From the NCBI RefSeq assembly GCF_000282455.1, contig NZ_AKJG01000055.1:1-64000 (forward strand): 64,000 nucleotides of DNA, in the 5' to 3' direction. A program made the position numbers and the translations under genes. How positions within the stretch are numbered: the stretch's first letter is position 1; each line of letters starts with the position of its first letter. The DNA comes from Pseudomonas sp. GM74 (GTDB taxonomy: Bacteria > Pseudomonadota > Gammaproteobacteria > Pseudomonadales > Pseudomonadaceae). Shown here one piece after another: positions 46,742-54,864 of the stretch. Below the pieces are notes generated by a model that searched no databases, was not told the DNA's origin, and worked only from the letters and a program-made list of their open reading frames with translations.

Positions 46742-47680
46742 ATGAAAGACCTTAATGACCTTTATTACTTTGTACTGGTGGTCAAACATGGAGGGTTCTC
46801 GGCAGCGGCACGGGCAACGGGCATTGAAAAAACGTTGCTCAGTCGTCATATCGCGGATCTTGAATTGCGGATGGGGGCCAGGCTGCTACATCGCACAACG
46901 CGCCAGGTTTCGCTGACCGAAGCCGGCCATCATTTCTTTACGCTCAGCCAACCCGTTGTCGAGGGTGCGCATACCGCCTATGAAAGCGTGGAGCACCTTC
47001 GACGAGAACCCGTCGGGTTGGTACGGTTGAGCTGTCCTCAGGTGATGGCGCAGAGTTATTTAGCCCCCCTGCTGCCTGGGTACATGGAAAAACATCCGAA
47101 GGTACGGCTTGAGTTGAATGCCGTAGATCGAGAGGTCGATCTCTTTGAAGAGCGCTTCGACGTGGCCTTGCGATCGCGTGCCCGGATTGAAGAAACAGCC
47201 GGGTTGGTCGCAAAGGAATTAGGGGCAACCAGGCAGATTCTGGTCGCAAGCCCCCGCTTTCTCGATCGTGTCGGTCGGCCTGCCACGATCAAGGCCATTT
47301 CAGGTATCGAGACGCTTTCGCGCCCTGGTGACATCCATGATGGCGTCGGTCGCTGGTTCCTGCGCAGTTCATCAGGTGAAGAACTGCTGGTCAGCCATCA
47401 GCCACGTCTCATCTGCGATGACCTGCGTATGCAGTTGGAGGCTGCTGTTAATGGCCTGGGCGTCGCGTTGTTGCCGGAACCCATAGCCGCCGCTTCGGTA
47501 CGCGCGAAGGCTCTGGAAGTCGTCATCCCCTCCTGGACCGGTGCAACGCATATCATCCATCTGCTCTACCCCAAACCGAAGGGTATGTTGCCCTCCGTTC
47601 GCAGCCTGATCGACTACCTGAGCCTCCATTTACCCCAGAGCATCCAGGAACGAAGCATCACCGTTGAGAGTGTCGCTTGA
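46742..47680 (+). CDS. LysR-family regulator (CrgA-like)
   Basis: 312 aa, with helix-turn-helix LYYFVLVVKHGGFSAAARATGIEKTLLSRHIADLELRMGARLLHRTTRQVSLTEAG and a CrgA-branch effector domain (SYLAPLLPGYMEKHPKVRLELNAVDREVDLFEERFDVALR). Helix 2 contains EKTLLSRHIA rather than the common QPALSRQI. It shares a divergent promoter with the LysR gene at 45731-46606; such pairs often regulate each other. Confidence 0.9.
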   Translation: MKDLNDLYYFVLVVKHGGFSAAARATGIEKTLLSRHIADLELRMGARLLHRTTRQVSLTEAGHHFFTLSQPVVEGAHTAYESVEHLRREPVGLVRLSCPQVMAQSYLAPLLPGYMEKHPKVRLELNAVDREVDLFEERFDVALRSRARIEETAGLVAKELGATRQILVASPRFLDRVGRPATIKAISGIETLSRPGDIHDGVGRWFLRSSSGEELLVSHQPRLICDDLRMQLEAAVNGLGVALLPEPIAAASVRAKALEVVIPSWTGATHIIHLLYPKPKGMLPSVRSLIDYLSLHLPQSIQERSITVESVA

Positions 47681-47751
47681 TACCGCGCCGGTTGATGTTT
47701 TGAGCGTGGGGAACACAACGCCTTGATGGCCGCGGTTCCCTTTGAAAGCGA

Positions 47752-48660
47752 CTATTGCCAGGCTGATTGCTGGCTGCGCAGTACCTGGCCAACCATTTCT
47801 CTCAACCACTTGTTCTGAGGGTCTCGGTGAAATCGGTCATGCCAGTACAGATCAATCTCGAACGAGGGTATTTGCAGGGGCAGAGGGTGTATGACGAGAG
47901 GATAAAAGCGCGCCAGGGTTTTACCCAGGGAAATGGGCAGCGTCCATATCATGTCGGTATCCAACAGCAAGTGCGGAGCGGACAAGAACTGAGGGGTGCG
48001 CATTTTAATGCAGTCTCTGCCGCCCGCATCGACCAAAGCACGCTCCAGTGCCTGGTGACCGCCACCACCTGACTCCACCAACAAATGCTCACTGGCGACA
48101 AAGGCTTCGAGGCTCAAGCCGCGATGTGCCAAAGGGTGGTCTTTGCGCATGGCGCAGACGTAATACTGAGAAATAACAGGCGTACGGTGAATGTCAGTCT
48201 GAAGGGTCGGCAAAAAGCCGAGCGCCAGGTCGATTCTGCCAGTGGACAGGCCATTGAGCGTCTCATCCATCCCACCCACGACGGTGTGTATTCGAGCTTG
48301 AGGTGCAACCCTGGACAATTCGCTCAAGATGGGCGGCAAACAAACGACCTCGCCAATGTCGCGCATTCTAAAGACGAATGATTTTTCACAATTTTTCGGA
48401 TCGAACACCGGCATTTGGCTTCCTGCCTCCCTGACCATCGCAAGGGAGGCCAACAGTCGCGGCGCGATATGGACACAAAACGGCGTCGGCTCCATTCGGC
48501 GACCGACCAGCGTAAACAACCTGTCTCCATAATCGTTTCGCAACCGCTTGAGCGAACCGCTGACGGCAGCCTGCGTAACACCCAGATTCTGCGCCGCAAT
48601 GGAGGCTGAGTGGTCTCGCCACAACGCCTCAAAGGTATAGAGCAGATTCAAATCCTTCAT
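47752..48660 (-). CDS. LysR-family regulator (NahR/LinR-like)
   Basis: 302 aa; MKDLNLLYTFEALWRDHSASIAAQNLGVTQAAVSGSLKRLRNDYGDRLF forms the DNA-binding domain, and FRMRDIGEVVCLPPILSELSRVAPQARIHTV the effector domain, closest in style to the LysR protein at 43407-44303. ATG 48660 is chosen (AAGG upstream); 31 further codons upstream are unlike the family. Head of no visible operon; may control SnoaL-like, DUF1857 and SDR genes on the same strand. Confidence 0.9.
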   Translation of the reverse strand: MKDLNLLYTFEALWRDHSASIAAQNLGVTQAAVSGSLKRLRNDYGDRLFTLVGRRMEPTPFCVHIAPRLLASLAMVREAGSQMPVFDPKNCEKSFVFRMRDIGEVVCLPPILSELSRVAPQARIHTVVGGMDETLNGLSTGRIDLALGFLPTLQTDIHRTPVISQYYVCAMRKDHPLAHRGLSLEAFVASEHLLVESGGGGHQALERALVDAGGRDCIKMRTPQFLSAPHLLLDTDMIWTLPISLGKTLARFYPLVIHPLPLQIPSFEIDLYWHDRFHRDPQNKWLREMVGQVLRSQQSAWQ

Positions 48661-48763
48661 CGAAATGCCTTGACTGAAATTCGCAAACCAAAACACTGCA
48701 CTCGCCAGCAAAGCGGCGTGGGCTTCGACCGGCGAGTGCAGCTCAACTGGCACTCATGTGTGG

Positions 48764-49156
48764 TTATGCAGACGCTTGGATAACATTACCAGCAGATGCG
48801 CTGCTGAACAGGGGCGAAATATCAATGTGAATTCGATAATCATTGATCAATCGGGAAGCATTGAAGTGAACAACGACACAACAAGGAACATTGATAACCG
48901 TGCCGTCATGCTGGGTGTAATAGGTATCAAAACGCATGATTGTCGTGTTGCCCTCGCTCCACACGCCTTGAAGAATGTGTTCCAGAGAGGCTATTTGGGT
49001 AAAAAATGACTCAATCGCCGCCCTGACACCCTCTTTCCCCACTACTTCCGGGGAATTGCCAAACCGAAACACGACGTCATCGGTCAGATAACTCAAAAAA
49101 CCTTCGACCGACATCCGATCGACACTTTCAAACATACCTGTCAATTCATGGTTCAT
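48764..49156 (-). CDS. SnoaL-like/nuclear transport factor 2-fold protein
   Basis: 130 aa, NTF2-like fold: MNHELTGMFESVDRMSVEGFLSYLTDDVVFRFGNSPEVVGKEGVRAAIESFF and a later FDTYYTQHDGTVINVPCCVVVHFNASRLINDYRIHID. These small proteins include ketosteroid isomerases and polyketide cyclases; substrate unknown. ATG 49156 has GAGG upstream and a CA motif AACAAGAA before it, in line with catabolite control. Downstream of the DUF1857 gene in the same direction. Confidence 0.85.
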   Translation of the reverse strand: MNHELTGMFESVDRMSVEGFLSYLTDDVVFRFGNSPEVVGKEGVRAAIESFFTQIASLEHILQGVWSEGNTTIMRFDTYYTQHDGTVINVPCCVVVHFNASRLINDYRIHIDISPLFSSASAGNVIQASA

Positions 49157-49210
49157 TGCACGCCTCATTTCTTGTTTTTGTTTTTTCATTTCTGGTCGCT
49201 GCGGTGAATC

Positions 49211-49675
49211 TTATGCCGCTTTGCTGACCTTGTTACGGATGGCTTGCAGGGTGGATCGTACGGCGCTCAGGTAGGACGTCTGCATGCCGGTTGAGAACTC
49301 GACTTCCTTCTCGCTGCCCGCCGGTACGCCCGGCAGGGAGAAATCGAAGGAGAAGCGCAGGAACAGTTCGCCATCCTCTTCCTCGATGACGTTCTTGATC
49401 AGACCACGGGCATTACCGGAGAGGCGCACGAACTCGACTTGCTGCTCTTCAGTAAGAAGGACCATTTCCTGAAGGCGCTCACCGTAAAGCACCACTTCGC
49501 GGATAAAGGTATTGCCCTGGTCCTCAACGACATTACATTCGGTAATGGCATCAACGAACGGCACCGCATTGCGAGCCTTGCTCACCAACCCTTCCCATAC
49601 CTGGCTGCGGTTCAGGTTCACACCGCCCGACTCCTCAGGGGCATTGACTTTCAAGCGACGACTTACATTGATCAT
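49211..49675 (-). CDS. DUF1857/AtaL-like SRPBCC-fold protein
   Basis: 154 aa. INVSRRLKVNAPEE, VWEGLVSKARNAVPFVDAITECNVVED and the C-terminal EVEFSTGMQTSYLSAVRSTLQAIR resemble the DUF1857 (AtaL-like) SRPBCC family, which binds hydrophobic ligands in a deep pocket. ATG 49675 follows GGAG. It lies between the SDR and SnoaL-like genes and probably acts on the same compound. Confidence 0.8.
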   Translation of the reverse strand: MINVSRRLKVNAPEESGGVNLNRSQVWEGLVSKARNAVPFVDAITECNVVEDQGNTFIREVVLYGERLQEMVLLTEEQQVEFVRLSGNARGLIKNVIEEEDGELFLRFSFDFSLPGVPAGSEKEVEFSTGMQTSYLSAVRSTLQAIRNKVSKAA

Positions 49676-49750
49676 GGGGGTACTCCGGGGTTTCAGGTTC
49701 AAAAGTGACCGACTCCCTGTCGAGCGTCAGGGACAGTCTGTCAGGGGGTC

Positions 49751-50515
49751 TCAAACGGTGAGATAACCACCGTCTACGGCCATTGCCGTACCGGTCACAA
49801 AACTGGCGTCATCGGACAGCAGCCATAGCGCAGCCTTGGCGATTTCTTCCGGTTTTCCGAAACGACCGATAGGGTGTCGTTCGCGCAATGCAGCGAACTG
49901 TTTGGCAAAATTGGGCTCTTCGCTCGCACGCACGATCATTGGCGTTTCGATGATCCCTGGCATGATTGCGTTAACCCGGATGTTGAGGGTGCCATAGTCG
50001 ACGGCCGCAGCCTTGGTCAAACCGACCACTCCATGCTTGGCAGCGATATAGTCCGAGGCAGCGGCAATCGCTACCGAGCCCAGGGACGAAGCGGTGTTCA
50101 CGATGGCGCCACCGCCACTGTTCAACATGGCCCGGATCTGATGCTTCATGCAGTAGAAAACACCGGTCAGGTCGATGCGGATAATGCGATCCCACGCCGC
50201 AGACGAAATTTCATGCAGAGGCAAATTGCTTTGCTCGACCCCTGCATTGTTGAACGCGCCATGCAGACGGCCAAATCGAGTGACGACATCATCGACTGCT
50301 GCGGCCACAGCGTCTTCGTCGGTAACGTCGCAGATGATTGAATAAGCCTTGCCACCGGCAGCCGTGACAGCGCTGGCGGTTTCTTCGGTGCCTAGGGCAT
50401 CGCGATCAAGCAGCACAACTCTGGCGCCCGCTTTGGCAAAAGCCAGTGCGGAAGCACGGCCAATACCGCCTGAGGCGCCAGTGACAATGATGTTCCGGTC
50501 GTCAAGGTTGCTCAT
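49751..50515 (-). CDS. Short-chain dehydrogenase/reductase (SDR) B
   Basis: A 254-aa classical SDR: cofactor motif TGASGGIG, NNAG, catalytic Ser in NTASSLGS and YIAAK as the YxxxK motif; C-terminal ATGxAxxVDGG-type end (FVTGTAMAVDGGYLTV). ATG 50515 is used. It starts the SDR/DUF1857/SnoaL string on the minus strand. The third copy of the shared promoter motif lies 55-105 bp upstream. Confidence 0.9.
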   Translation of the reverse strand: MSNLDDRNIIVTGASGGIGRASALAFAKAGARVVLLDRDALGTEETASAVTAAGGKAYSIICDVTDEDAVAAAVDDVVTRFGRLHGAFNNAGVEQSNLPLHEISSAAWDRIIRIDLTGVFYCMKHQIRAMLNSGGGAIVNTASSLGSVAIAAASDYIAAKHGVVGLTKAAAVDYGTLNIRVNAIMPGIIETPMIVRASEEPNFAKQFAALRERHPIGRFGKPEEIAKAALWLLSDDASFVTGTAMAVDGGYLTV

Positions 50516-50569
50516 ATCCACACTCTCGTTTTGTAATGCCACTTACTGTATTTACCGGGGCAACGATCG

Positions 50570-50620
50570 GGAATCCCGTAAAACCACCAAAGACTGTTGC
50601 GCTGTTGCACCAATTAGCGG
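50570..50620 (-). promoter_or_regulatory. Repeated promoter motif, copy 3
   Basis: TTGCGC-TGTT-GCACCAA dyad (50597-50613) with ACAGTCTTTGGTGG on the minus strand. The -12-like GC of copies 1 and 2 is GG here. It overlaps the end of the aldolase remnant. Confidence 0.45.
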
Positions 50621-51068
50621 CGGGTCAAATCCAGCGCCACATCGACGATCATGTCCTCTTGCCCACCGACCATTTTTCGCCGACCCAATTCGACCAGGAT
50701 GTCGACGGTACGCAACCCGTAGCGCTGGGCAGCCGCTTCGGCATGGCGAAGAAAGCTGGAGTAAACGCCTGCATAACCCAGCGCCAGCGTCTCGCGATCA
50801 ACACCCACTGGACGGTCCTGAAGGGGGGCGATGTCATCGGCGACATCCATCAGGGTGTAAAGATCGGTGCCATGGTTCCAGCCCAGTTGCTCGGCAGCGG
50901 CGATGAACACCTCCAATGGTGTGTTGCCTGCACCGGCCCCCATTCCAGCCAGACTGGCGTCAACGCGATCACAACCCTGACCACCCCGACGATGGAGTTG
51001 GCAACGCCCAAGCTCAGGTTGTGGTGGGCATGGATACCCGTCTTCGCATGGGGGGCGTGGTTCAAGGA
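50614..51068 (-). pseudogene. 4-Hydroxy-2-oxovalerate aldolase remnant (truncated, frameshifted)
   Basis: The C-terminal part of a DmpG/MhpE-type aldolase from meta-cleavage pathways. In one frame it reads [20 protein letters not shown]; after a frameshift near 50975-50990 another frame continues [17 protein letters not shown] and [19 protein letters not shown] to the natural end. The roughly 190 N-terminal residues of a normal 340-aa enzyme are missing. So a former catechol meta-cleavage function was lost here. The unmatched sequence 51069-51211 holds no recognisable part. Confidence 0.8.
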
Positions 51069-51211
51069 TTAAGTGGCGGGGAAGCAACGGCGGCAGCATG
51101 CGATGATCGACTGCCACAGCGTTCCCGGCCACAAAGAATAGGTCCGTTTGAAGCGGCGCAAAGGGACAGCGCTCTCGTGCCCTTTGCGCTTGAAGCAATG
51201 CTCTTGCGAGG

Positions 51212-52654
51212 TTAGATGCCCAGGCAGAGGTATTTGATTTCCAGGTAATCTTCGATGCCGTACTTGGAGCCTTCACGGCCCAGGCCCGAGGCCTTGATGC
51301 CGCCGAACGGCGCGACTTCGTTGGAGATCAACCCCGTGTTGACGCCGACCATGCCGTATTCCAGGGCTTCCGCCACGCGGAATACACGGCCCAGGTCGCG
51401 AGCATAGAAGTACGAAGCCAGACCGAACTCGGTGTCGTTGGACATCGCGATCACCTCGGCTTCGTCTTTGAAGCGGAACAGTGGAGCCAGTGGGCCAAAG
51501 GTTTCTTCCTTGGCTACGGCCGCGTTGTTCGGCACGTTGGTCAGGATGGTCGGCTCGAAGAAGTTGCCTTCCATCGGCTTGCCACCGGCCAGTACAGTCG
51601 CACCTTTGCTCAGGGCGTCGGCGATGTGCTCTTGCACCTTGGCAACGGCTTTTTCGTCGATCAGCGGGCCAGTGGTGGTGCCTGCTTCCAGACCGTTGCC
51701 AATCTTCAGCTTGGCGACGGCGGCCTTCAGTTTCTCGGCGAAGGCGTCGTAGACACCGTCCTGAATGTACAGACGGTTGGCGCAGACACAGGTCTGACCG
51801 TTGTTGCGGTATTTGGAAATGATCGCGCCTTCAACGGCCTTATCCAGGTCCGCGTCGTCGAACACGATGAACGGCGCGTTGCCGCCCAGTTCCAGGGAGA
51901 CTTTCTTGATGTCCTTGGCGCATTCCGACATCAGTTGACGACCGATTTCGGTCGAACCGGTGAAGGACAGCTTGCGCACGATCGGGTTGCTGGTCAGCTC
52001 GCTGCCGATGTCGCCGGCGCTGCCGGAAACAACGCTGAACACGCCAGCCGGGATGCCGGCACGCTGGGCCAGTTCGGCCAGGGCGAAGGCGGAGAAAGGG
52101 GTTTGCGAAGCAGGCTTGAGCACCATGGTGCAACCGGCGGCCAGGGCCGGGCCGGCTTTGCGGGTGATCATTGCAGCCGGGAAGTTCCACGGGGTGATTG
52201 CAGCGGTCACGCCGATTGGCTGCTTGATCACGATCAGGCGCTTGTCTGGCTGGTGACCCGGAATCACGTCACCGTAGATGCGCTTGGCTTCTTCGGCGAA
52301 CCATTCGATGAAGGAAGCCGCGTAAACGATCTCGCCCTTGGCTTCGGCCAATGGCTTGCCTTGCTCCAGGGTCATCAGGTGGGCCAGGTCGTCCTGGTTC
52401 TCGATGATCAGCTCGAACCAGCGACGCAGCTTGGTCGCACGTTCTTTGGCGGTCAGTGCACGCCAGGCCGGCAGCGCCTTGTCAGCGGCTTCGATCGCAC
52501 GGCGGGTTTCGGCAGCGCCCATTTTCGGCACGGTGCCCAGAATTTCGCCCGTTGCCGGGTTGTTGACCTTGATCGTCTGACCATTGTCCGCATCAACCCA
52601 CGCGCCATCGATGAAGGCTTGCTGGCGGAACAACTGGGTGTCTTTAAGCTGCAT
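51212..52654 (-). CDS. gabD: Succinate-semialdehyde dehydrogenase (NADP+)
   Basis: A 480-aa aldehyde dehydrogenase of GabD size and sequence. [34 protein letters not shown], catalytic Glu in [12 protein letters not shown] and catalytic Cys in [10 protein letters not shown] are visible. It oxidises succinic semialdehyde to succinate, the last step of GABA and 4-hydroxybutyrate breakdown. ATG 52654 follows AAGGA. Upstream of it is the tRNA-Arg region; no gabT is seen in the window. Confidence 0.95.
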   Translation of the reverse strand: MQLKDTQLFRQQAFIDGAWVDADNGQTIKVNNPATGEILGTVPKMGAAETRRAIEAADKALPAWRALTAKERATKLRRWFELIIENQDDLAHLMTLEQGKPLAEAKGEIVYAASFIEWFAEEAKRIYGDVIPGHQPDKRLIVIKQPIGVTAAITPWNFPAAMITRKAGPALAAGCTMVLKPASQTPFSAFALAELAQRAGIPAGVFSVVSGSAGDIGSELTSNPIVRKLSFTGSTEIGRQLMSECAKDIKKVSLELGGNAPFIVFDDADLDKAVEGAIISKYRNNGQTCVCANRLYIQDGVYDAFAEKLKAAVAKLKIGNGLEAGTTTGPLIDEKAVAKVQEHIADALSKGATVLAGGKPMEGNFFEPTILTNVPNNAAVAKEETFGPLAPLFRFKDEAEVIAMSNDTEFGLASYFYARDLGRVFRVAEALEYGMVGVNTGLISNEVAPFGGIKASGLGREGSKYGIEDYLEIKYLCLGI

Positions 52655-53002
52655 GTCGGCTTTCCTTAACAGCACCGCGCACGCGCGGAGCAAATTATGA
52701 TTGTAGAAAGGCGCCTCGATAGGCTGCCGTCAGGGAAATCATTCACCGGGCTGAAGCACATAAATAGCGCACTGATTCAAATCGTGCGGTTCAGCACCCA
52801 GACAAGAGCGTTTGAAATCTCAAACGAATCCTAGGATCAAAGGGGGTAAAGGACAATAGGCTGTTCGAAAAAAAGAACGAAAACGACGCTTTTGCCTATT
52901 TTTTCTGATCAACGTAGCAAACGCGCGTTACAGCTTTAAAAAAACGCAGGCGATTCAGCAGCATGGACGCCCGCAGTGCATATGAGTATCATGGCGCCCG
53001 CT
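52655..53002. other. Intergenic region before tRNA-Arg
   Basis: About 350 bp between divergent gabD and tRNA-Arg genes. It should hold both promoters; no gene or firm motif was found. Confidence 0.4.
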
Positions 53003-53079
53003 GCACCAGTAGCTCAGCTGGATAGAGTACTGCCCTCCGAAGGCAGGGGTCGTGGGTTCGAATCCCGCCTGGTGCACCA
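53003..53079 (+). tRNA. tRNA-Arg (anticodon CCG)
   Basis: 77 nt with encoded CCA. Acceptor stem GCACCAG pairs with CTGGTGC, the D loop holds AGCTCAGCTGGATAGAGT, the anticodon arm is CTGCCCTCCGAAGGCAG with anticodon CCG, and the T loop is GGGTTCGAATCCC. It reads CGG codons. It forms the left edge of the accessory island. Confidence 0.97.
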
Positions 53080-53220
53080 TACGTTGTAACGAGAAAGCCT
53101 CAGGCCTTATGGGTCTGGGGCTTTTTTGTGGGTGTTGTTTTTATGAAATCAAACTGACTCCATTGGAGTCGGGTGAGAGGTAGCAGACCATTGGAAAAAC
53201 ATCGGCGCGAGCTCCATGGC
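53074..53220. repeat. Left direct repeat of the tRNA-Arg island
   Basis: About 140 bp starting at the last bases of the tRNA (GCACCATACG) and running through the terminator to ATCGGCGCGAGCTCC. The matching copy is at 57885-58025. Shared blocks include TGTAACGAGAAAGCCTC, GGGGCTTTTTTGTGGGTGTT and GTAGCAGACCATTGG-like words; the copies differ at many positions, so they are old. Confidence 0.75.
53094..53127 (+). terminator. tRNA-Arg terminator
   Basis: AAAGCC ... GGCTTTTTT hairpin with internal stem CCTCAGG-like pairing and a T-run. Confidence 0.85.
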
Positions 53221-53669
53221 GGAGCCGACGGCACGCGGGCTGAAGGGTCAGTTGTAAACTTAAAGTTGACAACTCCAGCACTCGGCGAGTGATTGGGGGG
53301 AAATCCAGACAATCCCCCCAGAGTTCTACTAGCACCCCTGGTTATCTACCGAACGGAGCCTGTTGCTGGTGATCGCATGGGGTGAAGGTACGAAGCAACC
53401 GTCAAGGACAACTTGACAGTTCGATTTGATTACATGCGCCAGCGTCAGTCGTGTGCAGTGTTTCGTAGTTTCTTGGGTAGTCAGCGGCAGCTCACGTCCC
53501 CAACAGATGTAATCCCTTTCCCACCCTAGCTTCCAAGGTTGCAGGAGATCAGCCTGCACGATACCCTTCCGCCGTCGCTGCCAATTCAGCGACCGGGCTT
53601 GGTAACCCGAGAGTTAAGCGCAACAGCGCCCCCATTCGAATTGCAGGCGTTTTTTTTTCGCCCGTAATT
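53128..53669. other. Left island segment without supported gene
   Basis: About 540 bp. After the repeat there is a minus-strand frame (53329-53559, 76 aa, beginning MQADLLQPWKLGWERDYICWGRE) that reads like protein but matches nothing I know and has no ribosome site. The end of the segment has a long T-run (53650-53658) just before the C4-like RNA. Confidence 0.4.
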
Positions 53670-53760
53670 TTGAGTTATGGCGGCTGTGCGTGGGACGTTT
53701 TCGGACGTGCCGGATTCCTTGACTCCCGGTTTACCAACCTGCGCACAGCTGCCACCCATT
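53670..53760 (+). ncRNA. Probable C4 antisense RNA (P1/P4 phage type)
   Basis: Sequence and fold of the C4 antisense RNA of phages P1 and P4. A closing stem pairs GGCGGCTGTGCG (53679-53690) with CGCACAGCTGCC (53742-53753), one G-T pair aside, around two inner hairpins (ACGT...ACGT and CCGG...CCGG). Loop TCCTTGAC (53716-53723) is fully complementary to GTCAAGGA (53791-53798), the Shine-Dalgarno region of the next small gene, and TTACCAA (53731-53737) to TTGGTAA (53764-53770). This mirrors the two target sites described for C4. Confidence 0.8.
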
Positions 53761-53806
53761 CGCTTGGTAACGAAAAAGTGGCAGTTCCTCGTCAAGGAGC
53801 TAGACC

Positions 53807-53905
53807 ATGCGCAATACAAATCCGTACGAAATTCCGCTTTCCCTCAACGCGATTTCAAGTCGCGCCCTCAAAGCATCTCCGTCAATGGAGGTGGCAAATG
53901 ACTGA
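53807..53905 (+). CDS. 32-aa leader micro-ORF coupled to DUF3077 gene
   Basis: ATG at 53807 with a strong AAGGAG site at 53794-53799, coding for MRNTNPYEIPLSLNAISS and 14 more residues to a TGA at 53903-53905. It overlaps the start of the DUF3077 gene by 8 nt, so translation is probably coupled. Its ribosome site is one of the C4 RNA targets. It may be a leader controlling the downstream gene or a small product in its own right. Confidence 0.6.
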   Translation: MRNTNPYEIPLSLNAISSRALKASPSMEVAND

Positions 53906-54173
53906 ACAACCAGAAGCAAAAACCATCGGTTTGACTCCCTGCATCTATTGCCCGGACGAACCGTTGTTCCATGTCAGCGGTGGCGTGCCTATTAGCAAAG
54001 CGCTGGCACAGGCATCCGACCTGCTGTTCCTGGCCAAGTCCTTCGCCGAGGATGCGGCTTACGCAAAAGACACCGACCGGCACGCGTGGGCCGCACACTA
54101 TCTGACTGCGATGAGTAAGGCTGTGATCGATGATGTGGTGAAAGTGCTGACGCGACCGACACAGGCTCGCTAG
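53898..54173 (+). CDS. DUF3077 family protein
   Basis: 91 aa. PDEPLFHVSGGVPISKALAQASDLLFLAKSFAEDAAYAKDTDRHAWAAHYLTAMSKAVIDDVV is the DUF3077 pattern, found mainly in Pseudomonas near mobile elements; function unknown. ATG 53898 with GGAGG upstream. Starts inside the micro-ORF. Cotranscription with the C4-like RNA is likely, as in phage C4 systems where the antisense RNA is processed from the same transcript. Confidence 0.8.
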   Translation: MTEQPEAKTIGLTPCIYCPDEPLFHVSGGVPISKALAQASDLLFLAKSFAEDAAYAKDTDRHAWAAHYLTAMSKAVIDDVVKVLTRPTQAR

Positions 54174-54253
54174 CAACAAGCTGCAGAATAGTGGCGACTC
54201 ACCCTTAAAATGCGCCCCGAATTTTCGGGGCCTCAAAAGCTGCCAGAATTAAA

Positions 54254-54445
54254 TTGAAAGTGCTTGATCGATTCGTACGTACATCAGAGGCACTGCAAAT
54301 CTCTACATTTATGCGTAGAGCCTTATGGCAAGAAATGAAAGCCGGCCGTTTCCCGAAATCAGTACACATCAGCGCTGGTCGCAAGGCTTGGCGGGCATCA
54401 GTGCTGGCAATATGGCGAGAGGCCCCCGAAAGCTGGAAAAAGTAG
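54254..54445 (+). CDS. AlpA-like helix-turn-helix regulator
   Basis: 63 aa with the AlpA-type layout: VRTSEALQISTFMRRALWQEMKAGRFPKSVHISAGRKAWRASVLAIWREAPESW. AlpA-like small DNA-binding proteins activate integrase or excision in P4-like elements. A TTG (54254) or GTG (54260) start is needed, so start and expression are unsure. The usual L-R-x-x-x-V motif is partly degenerate. Confidence 0.65.
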   Translation: MKVLDRFVRTSEALQISTFMRRALWQEMKAGRFPKSVHISAGRKAWRASVLAIWREAPESWKK

Positions 54446-54864
54446 CCGTGACTCAGTTTCCCGCCTCACATTGTGTAACGGCGTTCTACTGGACCGATTG
54501 CTCCTGGCACGAGCGGTTGCCCCCGCCATACCTGCGGCCAAAAGGGGTGACTTTTCTGCATCCCTACATAACGGTTCCGACAGCCATTACCCTGGGCCTG
54601 CTCGAAATTAGCAACAAAAAAAGCCTGCATATCTCTGCACGCATGGGCAGGTTGAGCCACGAAAAGTTTCCGTTGTGTCGCGGTCGTTATGACAGTATTT
54701 GCTCTGGTATTCCCCAAAGTTCTAGGGAGTCTTCGCCAGTCTTGGCGACTACAAATCTCGGGACGAGGATTGGGCGATCTGTCAGAATCACGGCATTCGA
54801 CTAGCCTGCCATTGAAGGCCATACGGAAGCACCTTAAATCCTGCGGAAATAGAGATTCGACCTT
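54446..54864. other. Unassigned island segment
   Basis: About 420 bp between the AlpA-like gene and the nuclease gene. Both strands have long frames (plus 54325-54804; minus 54466-54876) that overlap each other; neither has a ribosome site or a known family. The place, directly after alpA, is where P4-like elements carry ash/icd-type genes. No promoter of the downstream operon could be defined beyond weak hexamers near 54820. Confidence 0.35.

Noticed and set aside
51626..52669. 347-codon plus-strand frame opposite gabD
   Set aside because: Antisense shadow of gabD.
53329..53559. 76-codon minus-strand frame in the left island part
   Set aside because: Reads somewhat protein-like but no start site, family or partner; left as a remark in the gap entry.
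54325..54804. 159-codon frame after the AlpA-like gene
   Set aside because: Overlaps AlpA out of frame, lacks a ribosome site and faces a competing antisense frame; only a weak positional argument for an ash/icd-like gene.
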